Origin: Gnetum montanum
Taxonomy: Eukaryota > Streptophyta > Gnetopsida > Gnetales > Gnetaceae
Assembly (NCBI GenBank): GCA_015680685.1
Contig: MNCI01014407.1
Coordinates: forward strand, 565,548-629,547
DNA length: 64,000 bases
Direction of reading: 5' to 3'
The notes under the pieces are model-generated. The model was not told where the DNA came from, ran no database searches, and worked only from the letters and a program-made list of their open reading frames with translations. Below, in pieces: positions 11,878 to 22,543 of this stretch. Numbering within the stretch: position 1 is the first letter of the stretch; every line of letters starts with the position of its first letter. The position numbers were made by a program, and so were the translations under genes.

Positions 11878-13380
11878 TGACCATCCATGCTAATTATATA
11901 CATGGTTCCTTAGTTTTCATATTTTTTGTATTACACATTTTTGTTTTTGCAAATTGTTTATTTTACACCTTTTGATTTTTTAAATTTTTTCTCTTTTACA
12001 CCATTTTTTATTTTACACCATCATTAATACATTTAAATTTTTCTTTAATATTTTACACTTTTTTATATATTTTACTTTATTTTTAGTATGTTTTTTAATT
12101 TTTGTTAATAAACGTGCCTTGTGCCATTAGGACATAGTGGTGTTGTAGCTATTGTTAATGGTAGTTTGTGCTTAATGTTTTGTTTGCTAATGTCTAGTTT
12201 CTATTTTTAAATTTTTGTATCAATGGCTAAGACATGATTTCTTTCTCATGGAATAAGTAGTGAGTCCATAACATCCATCCATCCATAAACTTTATGGTTT
12301 TCCTTGTTTTGGAAGTATGGGGTCCCTTTCCTTAAATAATCTTTTAATAAATTTATGACCTTGGTAGTTTCTAGAATTGAGAAGGATTCAAAGGTTTGCA
12401 CAGGATGTAACTTCAAGGGAACTCAATACTCTTTATACTCTTCTACTTGCTTGGGTGCATGAGTGTTTTCATAAACTTCTTACCATTCCATGTCTACCAA
12501 TAACAGGAAGTTGAATAAGTCTTTGCATGGTATGGTTCCCATCCAAAAAGAAAAAAACAAAGAAAAAAAAATTATGGAAATTCAAAGCATATCTCATAGA
12601 CAAATAAACAGGCCATAAGCACTAGTTACAAAGCTAGAAAGATATGTCACCCATGCTTAAAGATCTCCTCTAACTAAGGCCCTCTCTGACTTCCTGCTTC
12701 TCTTTTCTTCTTATCTAGGAATAGTGGTTGTTCTATAGGAGCACTCTTGTGTCTCGAGGGGATGGATCAATCTTGGAGTGGTAATGCGAAGTCACTAAAA
12801 AAAGTTGGTTTTGGTCTAGACTAAGGATGGATCTTCTCAGATTATTTAAATGCAAATCTTATGACCTCAATTCAAAATCCCATTCCACCTTCTCCATCAT
12901 CCATCCATGTTGCCCTTAACTCACCTCACTACGAGTCTCCATGTTTTTCATTTGGTGTATTTGTTTGACATACTTAAATTCTTTGGTAAAATCTTTTAGA
13001 TTTTGGTCCTTAACTTCCATTAACCATCAATCACCAATGGGGCCCACAGACTCCTTAGCTTGAGGTTATGCAAGGACAAACAAGGCATGTGCTTGTTATG
13101 GGGAGGACCCACTTGCATATCTCTTGGTTGGGTTCGTTAAGAATCTTATCCTTAGGCATTCTTGCAACCAAAATCTTTCGTACATCCATCTTCTACATCC
13201 AACCACATGCTCCTTTATATATTTTCTTTAATTTACATATGCTCCATAAAATTTTTGAATTTTTGAGCTTTCAAAGATCAACTTGAATGATTTCCTCATA
13301 TTCTTGGCTTTTTTGAGATAACATGGACCCCAAATTCATTCAAAAATTCTTTGTATTTTTTGAAATATTCACATTTGAAA
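11878..13380. other. Non-coding 3' spacer of the gypsy element
   Basis: The first 250 bases are T-rich (repeated TTTTACACC phrases at 11,960-12,060). Later landmarks recur in element C's spacer: a 'GATATGTCACCCATGCTTAAAG' segment (12,642-12,663) similar to 59,098-59,119, and GGGGAGGACCCACTTG (13,100) identical to that at 59,620. Copy B has the same spacer (38,153-39,650). No ORF of note. These shared landmarks show that it belongs to the element. Confidence 0.6.
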
Positions 13381-13490
13381 ATTTTGTTTACAGACCCCAT
13401 AAACAAGGCCCCGTCGATGAAGCACATGCGTATACAAGGCCTCATATATGCGGCCCCATCAACGTAGTACAAAAATAGTATAAATATCTG
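13381..13490 (+). promoter_or_regulatory. Internal U3-like promoter ahead of the third ORF
   Basis: It contains GGCCCCGTCGATG (13,408), CGGCCCCATCAACGTAG (13,451) and a TATA box (TATAAATAT, 13,479-13,487). This is the same motif order as in the element's own 5' LTR (5,340-5,460). After the TATA box the sequence departs completely from the LTR, so it is not simply the 3' LTR. It is followed by a 450-base leader and the MALKR start codon. Confidence 0.55.
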
Positions 13491-13938
13491 CAACCCTCCT
13501 TAGAAAATTTCATATTTGCTCACAAATGCTAAGGGAGTTTTTCAAACTTTCAAAGCCTAGAACCTTCTAGAGTCAATAGCTTCCTATCCTTTATCCAAAG
13601 CACTTCATTCTTCAACGCTATAGCTCTTGGAGGTAGGCTCTTAGTCGTGGGGGGCCACAAATGTGCCATTTTTTATAGAAAATTTTTTGTCATTTTTATA
13701 ACTCCCACAAAGGTTCAACTAAGAAATCAACATTTAAATACTAAATTACAGAAGTTAAACCCTTCCAATGAGCTCCAGTGACACTTATAATACAAAACTA
13801 ATCAATAAACTAAGAATAAAAAAATCAATCTACCATGGTCCAATCATAGCCAAGTATAACTAACTAACGAGATAAGGTATTCAAATATTCGAAGTTACAC
13901 ATTATACCCACTAATCCAAGAATGTGTTGTGATTGCAG
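13491..13938 (+). other. Leader of the third ORF
   Basis: The segment between the internal TATA box and the ATG includes AAGGGAGTTTTTCAAA (like 60,710 in element C) and the CTTAGTCGTGGGGGGCC motif at 13,640-13,656. It ends TGATTGCAG directly before ATG, which resembles an intron acceptor; a GTAGGC donor-like site lies near 13,633. A spliced leader is possible but not demonstrated. Confidence 0.4.
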
Positions 13939-15878
13939 ATGGCACTAAAAAGGAAACACACATAGGAAGGAGGATTGTCTCAAGCAAGGAAGAAATGGCC
14001 AAGAACGGGAAGGGGCCAAGAATAAGCCTAGGGAGAACCAACTACAACCCATGCCATGGGTCCTCTTAGGGAAGAAGCCGAAGTGGAATCTATATGTCAG
14101 ATTCCAAAACTAGTAGCAACAACAAAACATTTCCACTGAGATGAGGCACAAGTTCAGCAAGCAAACTTTGAGGTAATCTTGACGGAAGTATGCTTGAATC
14201 AAATCAAGGAAGGTTTAGAAAATAGTGCTCCAGGAGTTAGACTTTGACTCTTTCTTGGAGCAAGCACCTGAAGAGGTATAGGACCATTTGAAGACCTCTC
14301 CCATGTGCCCAATTATCACTTCTAGTAGGAAGTGGTACATGGGAGAGAGATTATTGTTTAGGAATAATAAGTAGGCCAATTCAATAGTCAGAATCAAGGA
14401 CATTTCAATGTCTGACTTGTTGCAGGCCATTGCTGAAGCACTTGGGTTGCCAGAAACTAGGACAAATCTTACCAAGATTCTAATGTAAGTATACCGTAGC
14501 ATCAAAAAGGAATGGGTGCAGTGGTGCTATGGTGTGGACTATAAGGAGTATGGTGCCCTCACACCAATAAAAAGAATTCATTAGAAGATTGAGGCCTTTC
14601 ACCTAAACCCCACAGTGAGGCTCAGCAAGATCACTACTTTTTCTGCCAATGTGTGCACTACTCTAAGTGGGAGATTCCTTGCTAACCTTCCATAGCTGAT
14701 CTATCAAGGAATAGAGAAGAAATTTAAGGAGAATGAACATGGAAAAAAGGCACTCCCCTTTCCATGCCTCATCAGAAAACTCTATTAAAGGGGAGGGATA
14801 GTCTGCTATACAAATGATGTTGGCTACACTTCAACAACTAATTGGACAGAGGTGACGAAGAACAAGACACTTACAACAACCATTCAAGAACTTGTCACTC
14901 AAACAATTGTGTCGAACGTCACTGCAAATCCCAACAATTACGTGAGTATCAAGAAAGGCTCTTGAGGGAGCAAGGGCAACAAGCAAACACAAGTGGTAAA
15001 CACCTATCTATGTACTAATCAACGATGAGTCACCTAAATGAGGTGGCCCAAATAGTTAGCTTGATGGAAGGAGGTGGATCTATTTTCTCAACCCAACTAA
15101 TGCAATTGTTCCTGAGGTTGAATCTTAACGCCAAAGAAGTAATGTATCTCTTTTAGAATAGCAACCACTCACAGAGATTTCTGAGAATGCTGCGACCTTC
15201 TCATTGCGCTTGAAAGAAGGCAAAGGGACAATAGTACTGGTGATGCAACACGAAGGGTAAAAAATAGTAATAAAGGTGGTTGCTAGTAGAATCGCCAAGA
15301 CACTCAATGCACCTATAGTGTCTATACTAGACATTATCACACTTAAAGATGTGTAGATGTCCATAGAGACCATAAGTAGCAGATTAAGCACAGCTCAGAA
15401 TGAACAATTACTAAATCGATTGATAGGAACTAAGCAACCCCTTCCAAATGTCTTTGATCTTTTGGATAGTATTACTGCAACCATATCGGAGTTGCTAGAG
15501 GCAAGGGGCAAAAACATTATTTTAGAAAAGCAACTCAAAATAGCTAAGGAGCTGAAAGAACGCTTGGCTGGTCAAGTTGTTGAATTAAGAGTCTTAATTG
15601 CCAACCTTGCATTTCTCCAACTAGCACTGACATGAGATGAAGCTCTCAAACAACTTCACACTAGGTTGAAAGGGGTTGAGGGTGCAATGGAGACGACGGT
15701 ATTCTACCAATCCTTGGCAGAAGCCACCTAACACAAAATTCAGAAGGCCTTGAATCTAACTCACCAAGAAAATGTGCAACTGATTGCAGAAAACCATCGC
15801 TACAAAATTCAGAAGGCCTTGGATCCTCACTCCACAAAATGCCGAGTGCAATTGATGGTTCTTTTCAGACCAAACTAA
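13939..15878 (+). pseudogene. Decayed third ORF (MALKR family), copy A
   Basis: The frame starts MALKRKH and is broken by stops and frame changes. Three blocks align with the element-C version (61,189 on): HLKTSPMCP followed by KWYMGER (14,285 on), then ISMSDLLQAIAEALGLPE (14,400-14,460), then KALPFPCLIRKLY and CYTNDVG (14,740-14,822). These resemble the plant 'putative plant transposon protein' (Transposase_32-like) family as I recall it; that name is tentative. From 15,357 an open 92-codon stretch (LLEARGKNIILEKQLKIAKE) is heptad-like and probably coiled coil. Homology ends near 15,878. Function unknown. Confidence 0.6.
15733..15830 (+). repeat. Short internal duplication in the coiled-coil end
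   Basis: ACAAAATTCAGAAGGCCTTG occurs at about 15,732 and again at about 15,801, giving the repeated peptide KIQKAL. Copy B has the same pair. Confidence 0.6.
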
Positions 15879-17639
15879 TTTTGTCTCATACTAAATGTCA
15901 CTGTTTCTTGCCTGAATGAAAATCTACAGTGTCTAATACCAATTGTGACTATTTGCCTTGCCTGAAAATCTATAATGTCACGTATCGTCTGTGTGTTTGA
16001 TACTTCTGTGCAGATGCGGTTTAATGGGTTCTGTGTAGCATCTCCAGCTGGCCTTGCATTCATACCATGGCCGTGACTGGAGATTCAGTGCAGCAACTTT
16101 CAATAAACATTGGCCGCAGAAACCCGCATCAAGATAAAAAAAACTAAAACCATGATTTCTTGGATAATATATAATCTGCTGCTTCCATGTTTCTGTGCAG
16201 AAAGGACTTTTCATACTGTTATCATTATTTTTAATTTTAGATTTAAGTGGCCTGAAACTCCACAGCTTTTCGTTTTTTATGAAAAAATTCCTGCAACAGA
16301 ACTTGATTATGGCATGACATGACCTACCAAAATTGCAAAATCACCATCATTAGCCTTAAGTTCTTAACTATAGATTGGCTGTATGAGTTGATTTTACACA
16401 ATTCACTTCTCTTAACGCTAAATAAGCATTAATGTCCAAATGTTCCATGTCTTTCTTAACGTAACCAGAATTGCAAATCTTTCCATAATTTTTTTTAAAA
16501 CGAACCCACTTCCCAATGGCAACGATATCTATCACAGTGACGTCAAAATTATGCTCGTCTGTTCCATGATAGCAAATGGAATTGTGTCTGCCATTTATTT
16601 GATTGAATCATTGAAAATGGCAACATTGTCCTACTTACTGGAATGAAAACATTAGACTTCAATGAACAGATTTATATAGCCTTGTCTGCTACTTCAGGGC
16701 AAAGCCTCATCAGAAATATTCCAACCATATCTATGCAGATTTAACTTGAGCATGGGCCTGCCTTAAATACGTATCCAGATAACGGGCAGGGGCTTACCGC
16801 AAGATTGGAGATTTTTTCTTGGAATAAGGAATAACATAGCCGACCTTCTATTAATTGCATTCAAACTATTCAACTTCGACGAATGCAACAAACGGGTGAT
16901 CTTGTCTTTATCTCAGAATTCTGAATGTCCTTGTTCACTTTACCGATTGACATATGATAGAATTTGGAAGGATATAAAACGCAAAATATCTTGCCACTCG
17001 TATAGGAATCTCATTTCCCACTTTCGTGTGTGGTTATGCTTTTCACGGATTCTTTGTACCTGCTATTGCATCCTATGCAGTTTGCCCTCAATTGATGGTA
17101 TAAGCTATTAAATTAATTCCGTCGGAAGAGCAAGGAGCTGAATCAAATAACACACAACCTGTTTTCTACTGATGGACTTAAATTAATGCCCAATTATGAT
17201 TTTAAAGGTTTTTGAATTTTGATATAAATTATCATGGTTGCGAAATTTTCAAGTTATTAATTTATTCAATAAATTTATGATTAACTTAAACACCCTTTAA
17301 GTGAAAGAAAATTATTATAGATCTTCTTGTTTTTTCTGGTATTACTGTTCGATTAGCTTCTGATCAAATGTGGGCAGTGTTCCATGCAATGATTTATGTA
17401 TCTGAGCAGGGCTGGTTTGTGTATGCGATAGAAAATGCCCTAATTCATCATCAAAGAAGAGGGTGTTTCTTTTCCGCGGTCCTAAGTAATCTCAAAATAT
17501 TACGGTTATCCTCAATAATTACAAAATGTTAGTGTTAATGAAATGATGGTAATTAACTTGTTTTTGAGGTTGTAAAGCTTAGGTTCTAGCATATCAGTCC
17601 TTTTAAAAGATCCTATGTTTGCCTTGTTCATTCATGGCC

Positions 17640-17930
17640 CTTTATTGAACCTTCAATGTCATGGTCATCATTATGTTACCTTTATCTTGAAAAAATTATC
17701 ATTGAACCTTTAATGTGTTGGGTCACCAAACTAGCATTGAGCTTTTAAGGTTGTTGTTGTCATCATTATCATATCTTTGTTTTAACAAAACTACTATCCT
17801 TCAATGTGATGGGTCATGAAATTAGCATTCAACCTTGAATGTGATGGGCTAAAAACACTTTTTCTTACCTCACATGAAGATCTGGCAAGAATATACAAAA
17901 CTATCATTAACCTTCAAAATAATGGGTAAA
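17640..17930. repeat. Degenerate tandem repeat
   Basis: Units beginning ATTGAACCTTCAATG, ATTGAACCTTTAATG, ATTGAGCTTTTAAGG, ATCCTTCAATGTGATGG and ATTCAACCTTGAATG follow one another at 30-60 base spacing with ATCATTATNNTACC-type linkers. Copy B matches at 51,100-51,390. Confidence 0.55.
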
Positions 17931-18165
17931 AACCAAGCTTTTTTCTTGCTTTCCAAACACAGAAAGAAAGTGAGAATCAATTTAACTATAGATGCATTTT
18001 AAGACATCTTAATCATCGAAAGATGAAGCTTGTGAGCCCAAATTTGCATGTTTCTTGACAAATTAGTTGCTAGGAGTAGCTTTGATTGCAGCACCAATGC
18101 CTTACTCTTTTAAAAGAAATTTTTAACTAGAAAAGAAAATGCTTAACCATCATTTTAGAGTTTAG

Positions 18166-18345
18166 TTATCTTCTTAGTATCATTACATTGAGTGAATTAT
18201 TTCCTAGAATCTCAAGTTACATGAATTATGAAATCATTGCAAATAAGAATAATGCTTATCTTCTTAGTATCATTACATTGAGTGAATTATTTCCTAGAAT
18301 CTCAAGTTACATGAATTATGAAATCATTGCAAATAAGAATAATGC
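18166..18345. repeat. 90-bp tandem duplication, private to copy A
   Basis: Two adjacent 90-base units starting TTATCTTCTTAGTATC (18,166 and 18,256) are identical or nearly so. Copy B has one unit (about 51,620-51,710), so the duplication arose after the copies split. Confidence 0.85.
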
Positions 18346-18940
18346 TCATATGATTCGGTTTGACATATGGGGCCAAAAATTGACTTTATTTCTTTGTGTA
18401 GGAGACATAGTAAACATGTTAATTTTTGTTAAATGGTTGATTTCAATGATTTTCATTTCATTTCCTCACAAAACTTGCAATCTTCTTAATGATATTTTGG
18501 AACTCATAGTATGCACACATTTCTATTAAATGTATCTATTGTTCAATACATCATGGACTTAAGTTTCAATAAACATGTTAATAAGAATCCCATCTTATCC
18601 TCCATTAATGAATTATAAATTTTTGCTACAATTCCACAATCTTCCAACATCCTTCCCCTCCTTTTAACCTTGATGTGATATATGAAACATGCAATACTGG
18701 AGCTGGACAGTGTATTTCTAATTATTGCCTTACCTTCTATGACAACCTATTTATCCTTTTTCAAAAAAGGTAAGAGAACATAATCATTGTTTTACCCTCT
18801 GAAAATCAGCAGTGAAATCCTCGTTATGGCCTTACCCTCTAAAACAGCCTAGAAGTCCTGTTCTATTAATTATACCTTGCCTTTCTAAAAAACAATGAAA
18901 AAACAAGGTCTAAAATTTGTATCCTTGTTCTACCAGTGAG

Positions 18941-19210
18941 CAACATTGACAAAAAATAACTGCTTTCTTTCCCCTGTTTTTTTCTGCCAAGCCTTGTGCA
19001 TGCAGCAACCAACATTGGAAAAGAAACAGGGAAAGAACATTGCATGAAATTTGCATTTTCTTCTTTTCTACCCGTAAAAGACATTGACAAGAAATAACTG
19101 CTTTCTTTCCCTGTTTTTTTCTGACCGGGTTTCTGCACACAGCAACTAACATTGATAAGAAGTAAGCAACTAACATTGATAAGAAGTAACTGTTTTTGAT
19201 GGACTTCCAA
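18941..19210. repeat. Minisatellite-like repeats, copy A
   Basis: The phrase ATAACTGCTTTCTTTCCC plus a T-run recurs near 18,957 and 19,097, each followed by GCA-rich text and CAACTAACATTGATAAG. A 24-base unit GCAACTAACATTGATAAGAA is doubled at 19,142-19,189. Copy B carries three of the longer units and one of the shorter. Confidence 0.7.
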
Positions 19211-21224
19211 CCAAACAGTCCATTTTGGTAGGCACTGAATGCCACTGATTTGGCTGGGAATAGCCCACCTACCAATATGTCGTGTCTATGTCTTTGTCTA
19301 TAATACACAGGCTATCAGGATCATGCAAGACACAATTATCTGATTTTTATGGATAACAATCATGTTTTTACGGCCAATGTTTTACCAGACAACATGCCAA
19401 AACTGAAAAGCACATCCGTTACCAAATTTTTTAAAAAATAAAAATTCACTGCATTCCTCTATCCCTCAAATTTGCTGTCTCTGTCTATGGTACACTCTGA
19501 TCAAACTTCAAGATCAGTGAAATATTAAAATTCTTTACACATTTCTGTCTCCCATCACGTAATAAGCATTCTTACGAATACCTAAAATTGCTGCGGTGCA
19601 GCCGTAGAAAATGTAAGATTCACCTATCTAATTTCTCTCTGGCCAAAATACCATTTAATATCCCTCGGACTTGATTTTTTCTAAGAGCAGCTTTATTCAG
19701 TATAATACAGAATATAGATGTCTCAATATCATTGTACGAAGACAAGTGAATTTATTGTATGAAATCGTTCAAGAACAATTTCACCCCAACAAATCCAGTT
19801 TCCATAGATCACAATCATGGGGAACTGGGAATGGTTTTCTAATGGTTTAACAAAAACACGACCATTTGTCTTCCCATGGAAACAACTTTCATAATTTTTT
19901 AAGGGTTTTAAGGGCCGGGCACATTTGCACTTTCTTTTCTTAACAAATGCTTGCATTTTCTGTTAGAATTGATATCTTTGCTTGCACTAACTTGTGCATA
20001 GCAAAGGGTGTAAGTACATTCTAAAGCTGTGACATCCATAATATACTATAACAGGATTATTGTCTAAAGGCTCAATGCTCATTCTCTTAAAAGGATCTTG
20101 GAATGGTTAGTAACTAATCAAAAGTTTAACTTTTTGAGACTTGATAAACAAATACTTTACCATCATTACATAATATATTACAGGTGAAACTAGGCTCTTT
20201 GTTTGTACCAACTTGTCCTAGAATAGATATTTTGTCTTTATTTACACCAAATTGCAGTAGTTAGCCATAAATCACTGTAACTAAAACTGAAATTTAATTA
20301 GATCCTTGAACATGTAAAAGATTTTCTTGGATATATTAATTTGTACAAAATACATTAATATTAAATGCTGTAAATATTTATGTAATTTGAATACTCCTAT
20401 ATAGTAACTTAGAAACAACATTTGTAGTTTAAGTAACTCATGTTTTTAAATAAATTTATTCTATAGCATTCTAGTAATACATGCTTCTTTTCTTTTACAA
20501 CTTGTATTAGCCAAAATCAACACATAAGTGCACCTTTATATTTCAATTTTAGGGTGACACAAGCCCATTTTTAGTTTAATATCAATACATACAAATACTA
20601 TTTTATTGTGTATGCTAACTCTTTTTTTATTTTTTGTTTTTTTAAATAAAATTAAAGGCATTGGTTTTGTATGTTGTTTTGTCATCCCTTCACAAAATCT
20701 ACTTTAATAATTTTTGAAGCATGTTTCAAATTAATTATTACATTTGGATATTTAATACCTAATTTTTGTATTCATAGTTTTTATTCATGATATAATTTTA
20801 TTGTTTAAGCTTTTTAGATAATCTTTCTTAAAATTTTATTATTATGTTTATTATTTAGATAAAATGTTAAAACTTAGATACATTGTTTTAGTTTCTAACA
20901 ATATAGTGACTTCAAATAAAAATATGGTATATGTAGCTTGATTTTTAACATTAAAATCATCAAAGAAAAATTAGTTTTGAAGTTTTTCTATTATCTTCCA
21001 AGATTTCTAGTCAATAGTTAAGCCCCAAACTATACATCAATAGCACACCATAACTCACACCATTATTTAAAGCAAATCTTTTCAAATTTCTCTATGTCCA
21101 AATTTTGTTATTTATATATTTGTTCCTCATTGTGTATAAAGTCTTCAACCTTTTACAACTCATTGCAATACACAATATTTGCATTTATAATAATATTGAG
21201 AGTATTCTAATCTCAAATAGCTAC

Positions 21225-21845
21225 ATGTATCTGCCAAGTCTTTCTCTACCTACAATCAATCTTCAATTAGATGATGAAATTGATAAAGATATAAGAAATA
21301 GAACTAAGACAGGATAGTTGAAATGGAGACAAGCTAGTGGTGTTTTATCTAATATAAGAAGACCAATAAAATTGAAGGGGAAATTTTATAGGACAATAAT
21401 CAAGTCTACTACTTTATATGGTGCTAAATGTTGGGCAATAGAAAAGAGGTATAAACAACAAATTAATATGCTAGAAATGCAAAGGCTTTGATAGATATTT
21501 AATGTTACCAAAAAATAAATAAATAAATAACATAATATAGACATTAGATGAAGACTTGGAGTGGCTTCTATCTCAAATAAGCTACAAGAATAGTAGATTA
21601 GGTGGCTTGAACACATGCAAAGAAGATCAGATAATGAGCATAGAAAAAAGGTTGTTACATCACTATTGTTAAAAGTCATTGAAAAGAACACCAAAGAAGA
21701 CATAGGAAAAAAATAATCAAAGATGATTTGAAGAAATTACAAACAAACAAAGATCTAACTTTTCATAAAGGAAAATGATGAAAAAGAACTTATGTAGTTG
21801 ACCCCATTTTGTTGGGACAAGGTTAGGATAATGATGATAATTCAT
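21225..21845 (+). pseudogene. 5'-truncated LINE, RT C-terminal region
   Basis: The plus-strand frames read LQLDDEIDKDIRNRTKTG, LKWRQASGVL, PIKLKGKFYRTIIKST, LYGAKCWAI, then RWLEHMQRRS. This is the C-terminal segment of plant LINE ORF2 (family form WMKWRSASGVL...LKGKFYRT...LYGTECWAV). It ends with the typical WDK... and an ATGATGAT tail (21,828-21,838). Several stops and a frame change kill it. 5' truncation is normal for LINE insertion. Confidence 0.85.
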
Positions 21846-22315
21846 AGTTTTAAATTATTTATTATTTGGTAAAAAAAATTTAGTGTTCTCACTAATTCCA
21901 CAACTTAATACTAGATTCTATCAACATTCACCTTTACATTTACATATTCACAATTCTTGGCTTCTTATTGTTTTCTAAATTAGAGGTTGTATCCATGATT
22001 TTTCAACTTTGATAGCATAGTAGTTTCTCTTTCCCGCTTAAATCTTTTATATTTTTTAACTAATTCTTTTGAATTACTTTTTATTTATTTTGTTTTAATG
22101 TGTTTTAGTAGTAGTGTTACTTTTCCTCAAAGCACTATCCCCCTATGCTCACTAAACTAACAACCCATGTATGCTTTACTTTCCCTTACCTTCTAGTAGT
22201 ACTACTTTTACCCTACAACTAGCTATTTTTATTTTAGTTATTGTATTTCTTAATTTTATTTTTTGTAGTTATCTTTCTTTCTTTCTTTCCCTTTTCTTTT
22301 TTCCTATACTAGAAT
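21846..22315. other. AT-rich non-coding stretch
   Basis: Nothing coding. The match to copy B stops at 22,188, where element C sits in B. A TTTC microsatellite lies at about 22,270-22,290. Confidence 0.5.
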
Positions 22316-22395
22316 AAAAATGGCTAGTTTTGGCTGAGGCCAACACTTGTAGCACAAAAATGGCTAGTTTTGGCTGAGGCCAACACTTGTAGCAC
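22316..22395. repeat. 40-bp tandem duplication
   Basis: Two perfect 40-base units begin AAAAATGGCTAGTTTTGG and abut, 22,316-22,355 and 22,356-22,395. Confidence 0.85.
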
Positions 22396-22543
22396 AATGT
22401 TGGGTAGCACGGGGAGGAAGTTTGTCGCCACTGTCTCGTCAAATCCCACCAAATGTTTAAAAAGGGGATGGAAAGGCCGAAACCATGCAATATCATGATA
22501 ACGTTTGTTGGGTTGTGCAGTAGCGGGTCCTGAATAACTCTGT

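Larger units (their letters stand above)
15879..21224. other. 5.3-kb non-coding stretch, copy A
   Basis: No protein or RNA gene is recognised. 15,703-16,523 is identical to copy B (49,144-49,964). 17,640-17,930 is a degenerate repeat built on 'CATTGAACCTTCAATGTGATGGGTCA'-like phrases, split across alternating forms. 18,166-18,345 is a tandem pair (below). 18,940-19,210 is minisatellite-like. 20,200-21,100 is very AT-rich; 20,401-20,933 is again identical to copy B. A 20-codon frame at 16,014 (MRFNGFCVASPAGLAF...) and the pyrimidine-AG before it look exon-like but match nothing I know. Confidence 0.5.
298..22188. repeat. Copy A of a ~21.9-kb duplicated block
   Basis: The block matches 26,780-55,646 (copy B) in the same orientation and order, with scattered substitutions of a few percent and small indels. 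The left edge is sharp: 298 corresponds to 26,780, and left of it the two sequences are unrelated. The right edge is where element C interrupts copy B (CCCTTAC in A, CCCTAC in B). Main differences are a copia insertion in B, a 225-bp deletion in B's gag (6,382-6,606 of A), a 36-bp deletion in B near 34,650, and several tandem duplications private to one copy. It is either a true tandem duplication or two haplotypes assembled side by side. Confidence 0.95.

Noticed and set aside
13381-13680. This segment as the ordinary 3' LTR of the copy-A gypsy element
   Set aside because: Only the U3-like motif and TATA box match the 5' LTR. Everything after the TATA box differs, no ...CTCATCA terminus or target duplication follows, and the same layout before the same ORF occurs in element C.
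18866-19308. 114- and 132-codon minus-strand ORFs with repeated KKQGKESSYFLSM-like text
   Set aside because: They arise from translating the minisatellite; the repeats are at DNA level, unit number differs in copy B, and no start context or homology supports a protein.
21386-21703. 105-codon minus-strand ORF
   Set aside because: It is antisense to the LINE RT remnant, which explains the plus strand much better.
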